This document shows, piece by piece, positions 11,918-22,614 of a DNA stretch of 64,000 bases. The first letter of the stretch is position 1; every line of letters begins with the position of its first letter. The stretch is taken from assembly GCA_037576215.1 (NCBI GenBank), contig JBANDB010000005.1, positions 1,984,001 to 2,048,000 on the forward strand. Direction: 5' to 3'. The DNA comes from Armillaria gallica (taxonomy: Eukaryota > Basidiomycota > Agaricomycetes > Agaricales > Physalacriaceae). Made by a program: the position numbers and the translations under genes. The notes beneath the pieces are model-generated. The model searched no databases. It was given only the letters and a program-made list of their open reading frames with translations, and was not told where the DNA came from.

Positions 11918-12910
11918 TCAAAGAGTATCTTCTCTTTTCGACAGACCTCCCTTCGGAATGATGAGCCCCATGCGAATGGCCCAGTCCTCGCTTTTGGTCA
12001 TGTCAATCAAGTCGTCAGCCATATCCAACCTCCGCTCATACTTCTTCGGTTCTCCTTCCGTACACACAACGCAATTGTACATTTGCAAACAGTTGGTCAT
12101 GGAGTTGCAAAGACCCAAGAGAGCGACGGAGCAAAGCAGTAAGCCTTCTATAAGCAAGCTCCCGACCTCCGATGCGTTACCAGCAAGAGCAGCAGACAAG
12201 TAGACCAACAGCGTCGCGAATGCGACAGCGAAGCTCTCTTTGTCAGACATATCTCGCAACCACTGGCCCGCTGTCACAGCCTTGAGATCGTCCACCGGCC
12301 CTTGCAAGCGCACCCATCGATCCTGACTTAGCAGGACGAGGAGGTCACCTTGACCGATTTCGTGAGCGCCCTTCCATCCCATGCGACTTCTCCGCTTAAT
12401 GACGACCACATTAATCAACCTAGCCAACACAAGCATCCACAGCACTCCAAATCCCCACCAGTCCTTAATAGTGCCAAGCACCGCAAACACGGAGACAGTC
12501 AGTACCGGGCACAGGAGGTAGAGTATTGTTGCAAGAATCCCTGCGACTCTGACGGACTGGATTAGGCGATTACATCTGGATAGATTATGACCGAGAGAGG
12601 GATTTTGGGATACCCGGGCAGTGACAAGATGTCCAGTGCATCCAATGTTTTGAAGGTATCTGACGGTAGCGGGATTCTCAACACGGAAGATGTATCCGCT
12701 GGTCAATGACCCAGTTTGTGGAAATTCGCCGCGATTAACCTCGTCGGCGGATTGCTGCTGATGCAATCCTGGTGCGAGGACAAGAGTGTCGAAGTAGGAA
12801 GCTGTACCCGTCAGGGCCGTCCTCATTGCGACCGTGGAGAGATCTGCAAGGGCGACGAGTCCAGCAGCTTCAAAAGCGACGCGGTTTGAGACGATGGAGT
12901 TTTTGAACAT
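11918..12910 (-). CDS. alpha-family four-helix membrane protein, copy 4 (subtype C)
   Basis: Intronless, 330 residues from the conserved start MFKNSIVSNRVAFEAAG. The frame stays open for another 74 codons upstream, but the paralogues and the promoter-like element 37 bp upstream argue for the start at 12910. Motifs: LAPGLHQQQSADEVNRGEF, GYIFRVENPATVRYLQNIG, helices 1-2 with TIKDWWGFGVLWMLVLARLI, a shorter basic linker (KRRSRMGWKG) than subtype A, DRWVRLQGPVDDLKAVTAG, then helices 3-4 and LCNSMTNCLQMYNCVV. The tail is short. Its best match is the frameshifted copy at 16820. Function unknown. Confidence 0.85.
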   Translation of the reverse strand: MFKNSIVSNRVAFEAAGLVALADLSTVAMRTALTGTASYFDTLVLAPGLHQQQSADEVNRGEFPQTGSLTSGYIFRVENPATVRYLQNIGCTGHLVTARVSQNPSLGHNLSRCNRLIQSVRVAGILATILYLLCPVLTVSVFAVLGTIKDWWGFGVLWMLVLARLINVVVIKRRSRMGWKGAHEIGQGDLLVLLSQDRWVRLQGPVDDLKAVTAGQWLRDMSDKESFAVAFATLLVYLSAALAGNASEVGSLLIEGLLLCSVALLGLCNSMTNCLQMYNCVVCTEGEPKKYERRLDMADDLIDMTKSEDWAIRMGLIIPKGGLSKREDTL

Positions 12911-12946
12911 GGACGAACCGTACGGGGAGTTGTAAAAGAAGAAACA

Positions 12947-12956
12947 GATAAAAGCC
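12947..12956 (-). promoter_or_regulatory. C-type promoter element of alpha copy 4
   Basis: GGCTTTTATC on the minus strand, 37-46 bp upstream of the ATG. The frameshifted C-type copy at 17840 has GGCCTTTATC at exactly the same distance. Confidence 0.45.
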
Positions 12957-13201
12957 TTTACATAGTGTATGCTGATGATGAAAGATGTTTTGACTGCCCC
13001 TGAATGAAAGCAATCCCGACCGTAAGGTGAGTAGACAACATTGCAGCCAATGCAGGGCCTCGACGAGATGTTCTCCCGCCTCGTCCATGCATCACAAACA
13101 CTTCCATCAGGCATAAGACGAAACAGGATCACGGAAGACCGGTGCTAACCTCGCGCTGACGAAGCGCTCAATCAGTTGATTAAGATTCGTTGTCCCCGAA
13201 G

Positions 13202-14230
13202 CTAATCCTCAATGCGCGTAATTGTCACAGACGCCGTCGGCAGAAGGCTCAGAGCGACCTGGGGGGCAGTGTGAGAAGCATGATGGACGTAAGGATCCTC
13301 CACCCATTGCTTGTGTTTGGAGTGCACTGACTTCGAAATACCATCCTTCAGCAGAACAGATTGGCCGCAAGGGTCGCTCATCAGGTGCTCGTAGGTGTCA
13401 ACCTATCACAGCGCCGGAATCGGACGTAGGTCGAGACTTCCGGGAAGAGTAGCCACGCGTTCATGGCATCCCTAATTTCGATGAGGTGCTAAAACCTTGA
13501 AACACATGTTCAAGAAGCTGAATAGCTATGCTGGGCATCCAACAAATTTGGCTGTTCTCATCTGTATGAGGACCTTCAGACATCAAACGCTCCCCACTGT
13601 GAATCCGCGTGAGTGAAGATTGATGTCTCGGAATGAGAATCGCCAACGATGATAGCTCTAGAAGGAGGACTAACAGCCACCATCAGGAGGGATCACTGAA
13701 ACGTTCCATGAGGGAGAGGTAGACGCGCTCCCCGTCATGTTCTTGTCCTCTAACATCAAGTGCGGTCCTGACACGCGGGACATTTTGCAGAACCTTGAAT
13801 TTGCATAAAATAGGCGAACCTGGGAAAGAATAAGGATCATCAGGCGGATAGAACTATACGTGTACGCACCAACATAATTTCAAGTATATATCTACATCCT
13901 TGAACTGTCTGCGGTGCCACGGCCATTGAAGGCGATATTCAAAGGCAGCGCAGAGCATCTGGAACATTATGAATTATCGTCACCAAGCTAGAACACGAGA
14001 AACAAGGCTAACCATCCTTGAATGCATGAAGTCTTATTATTTTCTTGTGTCTGAAAATCCGTACCCCGCCCACAAAACGACAGAACCGTTGGATCGGTAA
14101 ATGGCAAACTTGGACTGCATGTCTGCTAATCTGGATCTCAAGTGGAGGTGACTCAGTCATACGTGGGGCATCGACTACATATTAAGGTCAGAAACGTGAT
14201 GACTTATCAGAAGACGACGTACCTGGAAAT
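13202..14230 (-). pseudogene. beta-family relic upstream of alpha copy 4
   Basis: The last exon is readable for about 65 codons and ends in ...TITRIED-stop at 13202. It contains VLLKDGISKS and VEDPYVHHASHT, matching the polar part of the 5.6 kb copy. Further upstream, ILCKFKVLQNVPRVRT and a stretch ending IQLLEHVFQGFSTS match the other beta exons, but they are interrupted by stops and frame changes. I therefore call it a relic. It lies ~290 bp upstream of alpha copy 4 on the same strand. Confidence 0.5.
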
Positions 14231-14897
14231 TTTTCCTTTGTTTCAAAGTACCTTAGAATCCCTCGGACAGGAGCACCACTCCTGAGTCCCACTAATTTCG
14301 GCCTAAAGGAAACTGACGGAGATAGTTCACGGAGCTGAAAACGTTTCCTTAGACGTGTTTCCGTCTGTTGGAAATCAGATTTTGGCGGCGAGAATCCTGT
14401 TTCTACGGACGGAAACTGTATAAAGAGATATTTTTCAAGCATTTCCTTCGTGCAGAAACTTGGGCATGTCAGGAGTGCACAACACGCTGGGAGGTCCAGG
14501 AGATACTACAGCTGAATGTGCTTCGGAGCTGCATTTTTGTGGTCGTGACTTGTAAGTATATGATAGCAGTGGATTCGTCTTCAAGGTTTTGCACGACTCC
14601 GGTTTTCGGCGTTTTCCGGATAGCTAATGCGAGCAGAGGTTCGGCTATCTCGGACCGAAGTCGTGTTCGCCTCATAACACCCAGAAGAGCGGTGGGTAAC
14701 GTATGTGTCGTTACTGTCACCATTCAAAGGCACTTTTCGCAAGGTACCAGGGCTCGCAACCTTTGTGCGATCATACTTGGGACATCAGACTGTCGTCACG
14801 AGAGTAATTGTGCCGCTTCGTAGTATGGGCACAGTGCTAGGAATAACCAATGGAGATGTTAACTGATATGCAAAAGTCAAAAGTCAAAAAACCGAAG
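14231..14897. other. spacer, no gene seen
   Basis: ORFs of 84-151 codons exist on both strands (14368-14823 plus), but they show no family motif or domain. I do not call them. Confidence 0.35.
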
Positions 14898-16025
14898 TCA
14901 GCACGTCTCGGCATCGGGAGAAACAGGTAAACGAGGTAGCTCCGGTCCCCCGGAAAGCTCAGTGAAAATCTTCTCCAGCTCACGACGTTTAATCAGCCCC
15001 ATGCTAATGGCCCATTCACCCAGGTCGCTTTCGTGATCATCCTGCCCACCTGCATGACCACCTTTCCCGTTCGCATACTTGATTTCCTCCGCAACGAGGT
15101 CCTTGACCATGTCCAACCTCCGGTCATACTGCTTCCTCAATGCTTTTTCCTCCTGCACGATACAATTGTACATTTGCAGCCGATGCGTGAGGGAGTTGCA
15201 GAGAGCCAATAGAGCGACAGAGCAAAGAAGTAGCACTGCAATGAGCAAGCTCCCAATGGTCGATGCATTACCAGCCAGGGCAGCAGCTACGTAGACCAAC
15301 AGCGTAGCGACCCCTATGGACAGGCTCTCTACTCGATCCTCGTCCCGTAGCCACTGGCCTGCCGTTACCCGTTTGACGTCAAGTAACTCCCCTCGTAAAC
15401 GAACCCAGCGATCCTGACTGAGAACTATAAGGAGGTCTCCTGCGCCCATCTCCTTTGTCCCCTTCCAATTCTCCGAGTCGGAAACTCTCCGCTTTATGAC
15501 GAATACGTTGATCGTTCTAGACAGAACAAGCATCCCCAAGACCGCCAGTGCCCACCAATCCCTGATGGAACCCACGAGTGAGAAGACGACGATTGTCAAT
15601 ATCGGACATGATAGATATAGCAGAGCCACGGAATAGCCAGCAATGTAGAAAGAGTGATTTTGTGGGTATAGATAAGTGTTTTTGAAATAAGGGATTTTTG
15701 ATGGGTTCCTGAAGACAGGTTTCGGCTCTACCTGAGCGGTGACGAGGTATCCAGTACGACCGATACATTGGAGATAGTTGACGGTGGCAGGGTTCTCGAC
15801 ACGGAAAACGTATCCGCTGGCCAATGAGCCAGTTTGTGGAAACTCGCCGCGATTAACCTCGTCGGCAGATTGCTGCTGATGCATCCCTGGGGCCAGGACA
15901 AGAACGTCAAGCCAAGATGCCGTCCCCGTCAGAGCCGTCCTCACAGCTACGGTGGATAGGTCTGCTAGAGCAATGAGCCCCGCAGATTCGAGGGTGATGC
16001 CAGAGATGGAGGATTTGTTGAACAT
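14898..16025 (-). CDS. alpha-family four-helix membrane protein, copy 5 (subtype A)
   Basis: Intronless, 375 residues from the conserved MFNKSSISGITLESAG start (five in-frame codons upstream of it are ignored). All blocks are present: LAPGMHQQQSADEVNRGEF, GYVFRVENPATVNYLQCIG, helix pair 1-2 with SIRDWWALAVLGMLVLSRTI, DRWVRLRGELLDVKRVTAG, helix pair 3-4, LCNSLTHRLQMYNCIV. It is one of the longest copies. It has an extra loop after the N-terminal domain (a KNTYLYPQNHSF segment) and a glycine/histidine-rich insertion in the tail. The frame is intact. Function unknown. Confidence 0.85.
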   Translation of the reverse strand: MFNKSSISGITLESAGLIALADLSTVAVRTALTGTASWLDVLVLAPGMHQQQSADEVNRGEFPQTGSLASGYVFRVENPATVNYLQCIGRTGYLVTAQVEPKPVFRNPSKIPYFKNTYLYPQNHSFYIAGYSVALLYLSCPILTIVVFSLVGSIRDWWALAVLGMLVLSRTINVFVIKRRVSDSENWKGTKEMGAGDLLIVLSQDRWVRLRGELLDVKRVTAGQWLRDEDRVESLSIGVATLLVYVAAALAGNASTIGSLLIAVLLLCSVALLALCNSLTHRLQMYNCIVQEEKALRKQYDRRLDMVKDLVAEEIKYANGKGGHAGGQDDHESDLGEWAISMGLIKRRELEKIFTELSGGPELPRLPVSPDAETC

Positions 16026-16819
16026 GAATGAGGTCTTCACGAGCGCGGAAGATAAGAAGAGTAAGGCCGTATTCGTTGACGGTGTTTGAATTTCTCTTTT
16101 GGTTATGATGGCGCCCGAACATTCAAGAGTCGGAAAGTCTCATGATCTTTTCATCAATGGTCCGTACGGGTATACCGGCTGGGACGCAAAAATCAACACC
16201 TGATTAGAAGAGCTCTCTGTTCTCGCGGGCTCTGAATACCTTCAGCTACCCATGAGCGCTTGATTGAGCCGTGAGTTAGAATGCCTGAGTGAGAATTGGT
16301 AGGCACCCACCTCAGCGGCGACAATTCCATGATAGAAACTATCAGTCGTCATTAGGACGATCAATGATACGCAGTTAAAAGCCCGACAGATAAAATGTGT
16401 TTTTTGTGGATACGTTTCAAATAACGGTACAAAACTGTTGTTCCTTTTTATCCACTGTCGGTATTACAGTCACTTGCATGATATTTTGAGGTCAAAGGAA
16501 GGTCATACCTTGAGGTATGCGCCGGAAATGATAGTGTTAATTTCGGTCCTCCATACATCATTCTGAATCCCGATGCTGGTCCTGGGTCTGTCCCCATCCT
16601 TGCCTTGACCCCTAGGTGCCATCCATAGGGAAACCGTCACGATTGCGTAAATAGTAGTGACAATCATCAGTCCCTGACGGGTAACGAAAAATAGATGTTT
16701 TTCTGATAGCTATAGGAAGAATAATGTCAATGCAAGAAATTCACAAGCAACGATGAAAATGCGACAAAAAAACAAGGGAAAAAATGGCCAGTCACAAGAA
16801 AGAACCATGACCCGTAAAG
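16026..16819. other. spacer, no gene seen
   Basis: A word like the A-type promoter motif (GACGGTG on the plus strand) occurs at 16078-16084, about 53-59 bp before alpha copy 5, without a clear TATA core. Nothing else is recognisable. Confidence 0.35.
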
Positions 16820-17840
16820 TCAAACATTATCAAATACCTGGCGATAGTCAGATTTGTTCTGGGGTCCATATTTCTCTACAATGGCCGCCACTTCATCACG
16901 GTTTCGAACCAGCCCTATACCAATGGCCCAGTCACTCTGTCCGCTCGTCTCGATGAGGTCCGCCGCCATCTCCAGCCTTTGCTGATAATACCTCGCCGGC
17001 CCTTCCTGCCGCACGGTACAACCGTACATCTGCAAACACTGTCTTAGCGTTGCACAGGCCCAAAAGAGCGACGGAGCACAGTAGCAAGCATGCGATAAGT
17101 AAGCTTCCCATCTTTGAGGCGTTGCCAGCAACGGCAGCAGACACATAGACCAATAACGTCACGAATGCGACGGCAAAGCTCTCTTCGTCAGACATATCTC
17201 GCAACCACTGTCCCGCTGTCACAGCCTTGATATCGTCCACCAAGCCTCGTAAGCGCACCCAACGATCCTGACTCAGAAGTATGAGGAGGTCACCTTCGAC
17301 ACCTGGCTCTTTTTTGCCCTTCCATCCTTTTTGGCTTCTCCGCTTGATGACGACCACGTTGATCAACCTGGCCAATACAAGCATCCACAACACCCCAAAT
17401 CCCCACCAGTCATCGATAGCGCCCAGTAATACGAATGCGATAATGGTCAATACTGGACACAGGAGGTAGAGCAGAGTTGCACGAGTCCCTGCGGTCACAA
17501 ATGACTGGATTCGTCGATTGTGTTCGGACTGCTTATCGCCGAGGGGAAAGCGTTCGGATACCTTTGCGCACCCAATGCTTTGTAGGTATCTGACGGTAGC
17601 GGGATTCTCTATATGGAAGATATATCCATTAGTTATTGCACCGGTGATCGGTGTTTCGCCACGGTTAACCTCGTCGGCAGATTGCTGTTGATGCATTCCT
17701 GGTGCAAGAACGAGAGCGCCGAGGTAGGACGCCGTGCCTATCAGAGCCGTTCTCGTTGCAACAGTGGAAAGATCTGCAAGGGCGACAAGCCCCGCGGCTT
17801 CGAGGGTGACACGGTTTGAGATAAAGGAATTTCTGAACAT
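16820..17840 (-). pseudogene. alpha-family copy 6 (subtype C), one frameshift
   Basis: The family is intact from MFRNSFISNRVTLEAAG through LAPGMHQQQSADEVNRGE, helices 1-2, DRWVRLRGLVDDIKAVTAG and helices 3-4 to LCN. There the frame changes near 17038. The expected continuation (CLQMYGCTVRQEG... to a stop at 16820) is complete in the next frame. Compared with copy 2 the DNA lacks two bases at this spot. Read literally, the protein ends in an unrelated tail at 16932 (302 residues) and keeps all four helices. It may therefore still make a membrane protein with a new tail, or the frame change may be a sequence error. Confidence 0.75.
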
Positions 17841-17876
17841 GGGAGGAATCGGTTGGGAGTTGAAAAAGGAGCAATG

Positions 17877-17886
17877 GATAAAGGCC
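17877..17886 (-). promoter_or_regulatory. C-type promoter element of alpha copy 6
   Basis: GGCCTTTATC on the minus strand, 37-46 bp upstream of the ATG, the same word and spacing as at copy 4. Confidence 0.45.
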
Positions 17887-18031
17887 GAGAAAATTAGCCT
17901 GTGGGGATAATCGCCGTGTTCTAGGTGCGCTGGGGAGGGTGGGGGAATATCAATCGTTAAATACGTCGGAAACGCAAAAGAATAGCGACCTCGTGCTGAC
18001 GAAGCGCCCGGCTAGTTCATTGCCTCCGAGA

Positions 18032-19060
18032 CTAATCCTCAATGCCGCTGGGGGTGATCGTCACACACGCCATCGGCGGAAGGCTCAGAGCCAACCAAGG
18101 TCACTGCTGATGGCGCTAAAAGAACGATGGACGTGAGGATCCCCACCACCAATTGCCGACCGGTGTCAAAACACCGCCGTCCAGTGAAAAAGTTTGGCCA
18201 TGAAGGTCGTTCGTCGGACACGAGCATCTCTGTGGATATCAACCCATCAGAGTGCGTTGTAATCGGCAAGTAGAGACTTCTGTGAAACGCTCCCGCGCAT
18301 ACGTGGTATCCCTAATTTCGACGACGTGCTAAGCCATGATAATGACATCGATAGCGAAGCTAGAACCGTATCTTGTGTATTTCGGCGGCAATGTATCTGG
18401 CGCCTCCCACATTCGTACTACGTCCAGCGTTCGGAGGTGAGTAAAACCGGAAAACGCGTGTTCGGAAAGCGCCATGATATTAAATAGCTATGCTGGGTAT
18501 CTAATAAACTTTGCTGTTCTCATGGGCTATTGATACCTTCGGATGTCGAAATCTCCCCGCTCGAAGCCCGCGTGAATGAGGATTGACATGTCTGAATCAG
18601 TATCGCCCATCTTAGGAACGATAGCCTGTTAGGACTACCAGCCGCCGTCAGGGAGGATCACCATTTCATTGTTTGAAGGGGAGGTAAAAGTCCCGCCAGC
18701 CACGTTGTAGACCTCCGACATCAGGAGGAATACGCGTTCCGTACAGGACGTCCGCAGAACCTTGAATTCACATAGAATGGGCTTCGTCGATCGAATAGCC
18801 TAGAGCCAAATGAGAATGCTGGATTTACAGAAGCGACTGCGTACGCACCGTTGACTTCCATGACAGCATATACCCATCTTATTGAATGGTTCACGACACT
18901 ACGGCCTTTGAGGGCGGTCTTCAGATCCAGCGAAGAGTTGAAATAGTTTTCTAGAAGAGTATGATGGATGTTATCGGCTGGAACACAAAGACAAGGCTTA
19001 CCATTTACGACCTTTGCCAAGAACCCACCCGTTCACAGATAGCCGTGGATGCGCCTTCGA
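18032..19060 (-). pseudogene. beta-family relic upstream of alpha copy 6
   Basis: The end of the last exon (18032-18160) matches the other two beta copies at the DNA level and still shows a hydrophobic stretch (VGILTSIVLLAPSAVTLV) in one frame. A piece at ~18.77 kb reads ILCEFKVLR, the equivalent of the KTIICEYNILRDV exon at 6.2 kb. Many stops and frame changes separate the readable pieces. It lies about 190 bp upstream of alpha copy 6. Confidence 0.45.
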
Positions 19061-19204
19061 GGACGGCATCTCTGGAATTCAGGATCCAACGAAAGCACTC
19101 AGAGCTCTCGAAGAGTTTAAGCCTTCATGCAAGAAGTACTAACTGTACGTTAAGGTTAGAACGATTAAGGATATACTGTGGAGCTCAAGACGTACCGGTT
19201 CCAG

Positions 19205-19345
19205 TTCTCTACAATCCCTTGGGTAAGACCTCAGCGCGATGGGAAGTTCCAGAGATGTAGCAGCTGGCTGTGATTCGGATATCGGGCGCTGCATCATCAC
19301 CGCTGTCGGTGCACCTAAGAACAGCTGGATGATGGAAGAGGCGCG
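19205..19345 (+). repeat. B-unit spacer repeat, copy 1
   Basis: A block beginning TCTACAATCCCTTGGGT and continuing through GGGAAGTTCCAGAGATG and ACAGCTGG recurs near 25.13-25.27 kb and, more weakly, near 28.53-28.63 kb. Each time it lies downstream (3') of a B-type alpha gene or relic. It marks the downstream end of the duplicated B unit. Confidence 0.65.
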
Positions 19346-19496
19346 AATGCCATTTTGAGGGCGACTCCGAACCTCGGCATTTTCCGGTCTATTTTTTTTG
19401 CCCTGAATTGCTGAAATTGAGCGAAATCTGTCGCTTTTTGGTAACAAATACAAGCTATAGAAAAAAGTGCAGTACTTCAAGCTTCAGAGACTAGGG

Positions 19497-20064
19497 ATCC
19501 GAATTAGCAGTGCTCACACTACCATCATTGCCAATATTCCCCTAGGATGCCCGACTCGCCCTTGGTTTCGTCGGCGTAATTGATTTCCTCGAGAACGGTA
19601 ACCACCTCATCAGACTTGATTAGTCCCATAGCGATAGCCTAATCGCCCCTCCTGCTTTTATGAACTTCTTTACCATGTTCATTGTCCAGACGTCCAACCT
19701 CTGAGCATAGCCCTTCCGATCTCCCTTCCTCCTCCCAACATATCCGAACATCTGCAAACACTCTGTCGAAGAGTTGCACAAGTTCAATTGTGGATATAGT
19801 TCGAGGTTGTAGAATCGATTCGGGAATGGACTACAGTTGCGGGTAATTTTTATGGATATTTCGGCGGTGACGAGTTTGCCGGTACAGCCAATGTGGCTTA
19901 GGTAGCTGAAAGTACCTGAATTTTCAACTCGAAGGATGTATTCATTTGTCATCAAGCCGGTCTCTGGCAATTCGCCGTCATTGATTTTGACGGCGGGCTA
20001 CTGCTGCATCCCTGGGGCGAGGACAAGGACATCAAGGTAGGAAGCGGTTCCCGTCAGAGCTGTT
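19497..20064 (-). pseudogene. alpha-family relic (subtype B) lacking all membrane helices
   Basis: Reads as GELPETGLMTNEYILRVENS and the YLSHIGCTGKLVTAE block, then a loop (NCSPFPNRFYNLEL) most like that of copy 8. It then jumps directly to LCNSSTECLQMFGYVGRRKG and the tail. The deletion removes both helix pairs and the DRWVRL core. The N-terminal start is truncated and the LAPGMHQQ motif is frame-broken. The fused N-domain/tail ORF of 116 codons (19620-19970) could still be translated, but I treat it as a relic. Confidence 0.75.
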
Positions 20065-20577
20065 AGGCGGTAGCTTTCGAAACACGATCCGGTCGGAGCA
20101 AAGTGATGTTGAATCCGATTTCACTAGTGCCCTTCATAGCAACCTTGCGCCGGAGAAGTTGAGAATGTCAACAAGTGAATTTCTTAAACGACAATACATA
20201 AGACGGAACAATGGGTGGCGGCATGGAAGAACTAAGGCTGATAGGCTTCAAAACTTGAAAGATATCGGACAATCTTTCGAATTTCTGTGGTACCCGGATC
20301 CAGTTTTGTTCGACCGATGTCCAGTGTATACACAGGACTCGGAAAACATTCCTGCTGAAAATTCACGTGAATGAACATGACGTCTGCGTCAAAATCGCCC
20401 TAAGTGAAGGACCGCCAGCTGCCGTCGAAGGGGATCATTGATCAGTTCTTTACGAAGAGGCGCAAGGACCATCCTCTGCCCTCAGAGACATCGGTGCGAG
20501 TCGTGCAACATAATCCTTGGTGGTAATTGCGACAACCGTTCGTTGTTCCTATTCGCGCATAGCACCCCCGCGATCAC
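20065..20577. other. spacer, no gene seen
   Basis: No recognisable coding content between the alpha relic and the solo LTR. Confidence 0.35.
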
Positions 20578-20582
20578 GTTCC

Positions 20583-21108
20583 TGTTATGGATTTCACCTA
20601 TCCGTTGACTCGGTGCATGAGTCAACACATGCCCATACTCGGCCTTCTCGGTCTTAACAGTGACTCGCTGGTATTTTCTATTACTTTCCGTTACTTTCCT
20701 GATTCTTCGTACTAATACTAGAATATTATGGAACATTGTAGAATAATAATGACTCAAACCTTCCCTTAGTATATAACCTCGTAGATAAATTGTATTAGGA
20801 ATCTTAATCTAATCTTGACCCATCTTCGAACATCCACTTAACTGTGTGATTTAAGCAATCCTGATCGGTTACGCCTAGCGCTTGCCAATCAACTGCTTCC
20901 CAACTACGCCTAGCGCTTGTTGGAAACCCTGTTAGTTACGCCTAGCGCTTGCTGACGCCCCGTTAACTACGCCTAGCGCTTGTTAGCACTCATATCGGAT
21001 CCCTCTTGGTGGTTGGGACTCGGCTTTCGGACATCCTCGCTCATGACTCGGGTTTTACTTGAGTATTCATTATCTCGTGTATTACTCTAAATACCCTGAT
21101 TCTTAACA
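20583..21108 (+). mobile_element. solo LTR, 526 bp, with 5-bp target-site duplication
   Basis: Begins TGTTATGG and ends TCTTAACA, so the ends form the inverted repeat TGTTA/TAACA. It is flanked on both sides by GTTCC (20578-20582 and 21109-21113), the 5-bp duplication expected of an LTR retrotransposon. A TATA-like TATATAA lies near 20769 and suggests plus orientation. No internal region, primer-binding site or second LTR is present, so recombination between two LTRs has probably removed the body. Ty3 or Copia class cannot be decided from the LTR alone. Confidence 0.85.
20871..20982 (+). repeat. four-copy tandem motif inside the solo LTR
   Basis: The 14-mer ACGCCTAGCGCTTG occurs exactly four times, starting at 20871, 20906, 20938 and 20969 (periods 35, 32 and 31). 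Each contains the palindrome AGCGCT. It looks like an LTR enhancer-type repeat. Confidence 0.85.
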
Positions 21109-21113
21109 GTTCC

Positions 21114-22614
21114 CTTTGACGCGTCTTGGCTTCGAAAACCTTTCAATGGTAGCTCGATCCTCAAGAAGTCAAAACCATTCGAGGTGTCGTATCGAAAACC
21201 GATAAAGTAGACCCTCATGCTCATCGTCGTCATTGGCTGGATCGGATACTTTACGACGCACAGCAAGAAGGACCCTGGACCGGATGGAGAGCAATAGGGT
21301 TAGATTAGCACTCGCGTACATATAATAGTGGGAACAAATTGTATGGTTCCCAAGACGATTGGATCCAACCTAGTCGGGCACCTAGCCGGAATCTGTGGTG
21401 ATCGCTCCCGACGCAGGATGATCGATCGGATGGGAACGCCCAACTCCCGACGGTCTTGGCGTCTGAGATACGAATCCAGGTTGGATTCAACTCTATGCTG
21501 TACTGTTACTGAAGTGTCCCGAATCTCGATATATCCAATTAACCTGAACAGGTGGAATAATGCTGCCAGCTTGCCACTGGGTTATGGAAGACATCAGGCA
21601 TTACGGAAATGACTTTGTGCCGGTAATTATTGGCTCAGGCGCTGGCCAACAATGGAGTAGAGTGTAGGGGAGACTCGTGGTGGCCGTACGTTAGGAGACA
21701 GGTGCGCCGAGGCCCGAAATCGGCAATCTCCGTCACCTCGGCAACATCCAATCGCAGGGACAGACTCCTGTCGCTCTAAGTTTAACCTCTTCGAGCGCCA
21801 CAGTTTGTTGCCCACTTTCAGGAGCTAACCCCTTCCCACCGTGTCATTTAGGTATTCGGATACTACTATTTGCATCCTTTGGCGTTGATTCGTGTGCAGG
21901 AATGGACCCAGACGGCGAAGACTGTCCGAGTCGACGTCGATGGTGAAGCATTGTGGGAGTGAAGAAGGCGATCTGCGACTGTGTAACAGTGTAGCCTCCA
22001 TGCGGTGTCAGTGAGTTTAATAGGATGCTACACCGGCAGGACTCGAGACAGTTCAAGCTGTCGGTGACTCGGTGTTGCAAAGAAGCGCCCCGTAGTTGAT
22101 CATCTAAACTCATTCAAGATTTCTCATAAGAATTACTACAGACCCTCGTCGTTGATATACAACGCATAGAACATATCATGGTCCCATGTATGTACCTATT
22201 CAGATGCGCTTCAATATTTTTCCAATTACATTCCTTAGGCTTGATCCAAGGCTAAATGTAGCTCAACTTACATCGCTAATATAGTCTGCTGGTACACAGG
22301 CCCTAGAGCAAACCTTGAATTTCAGCCTAGCCTAGATAACCAAGTGCATACAGATGTAGGTATGTATTGTTCCCAAATATCATAGCCCAAGCCTTAGCCA
22401 TTCAACTACAACACAACAGAAAGCGCTTCGCAGCCTAGCCGAAACATATTACTCGCACGACTCACTCATGTCTTGTGTCTCTTGTTGTAATAGTCTATAT
22501 TAAGATCTCACGCATCTAGTGAAATGGGTGACTCTAAAGCTGATCTGCTTTCTGTGTCCACAACCCTACATCCCTCCTCTTCTACCCACTTAAACGGTAC
22601 CTCCTCTCTAAAAT
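21114..22614. other. spacer, no gene seen
   Basis: Short ORFs only, without recognisable content. The last 500 bp before 22615 are A/T-rich and presumably hold the promoter of the transporter gene. Confidence 0.4.

Noticed and set aside
12911..13132. 74-codon in-frame extension upstream of alpha copy 4
   Set aside because: No paralogue has it, and the conserved promoter word lies inside it; most likely chance openness.
14368..14823. 151-codon plus-strand ORF in the spacer between alpha copies 4 and 5
   Set aside because: No recognisable domain and no counterpart in the homologous spacers of other units.
20583..21108. The four-copy repeat considered as a CRISPR-like array
   Set aside because: A fungal genome, repeats of only 14 bp with 17-21 bp gaps, and the repeats lie inside a clear solo LTR.
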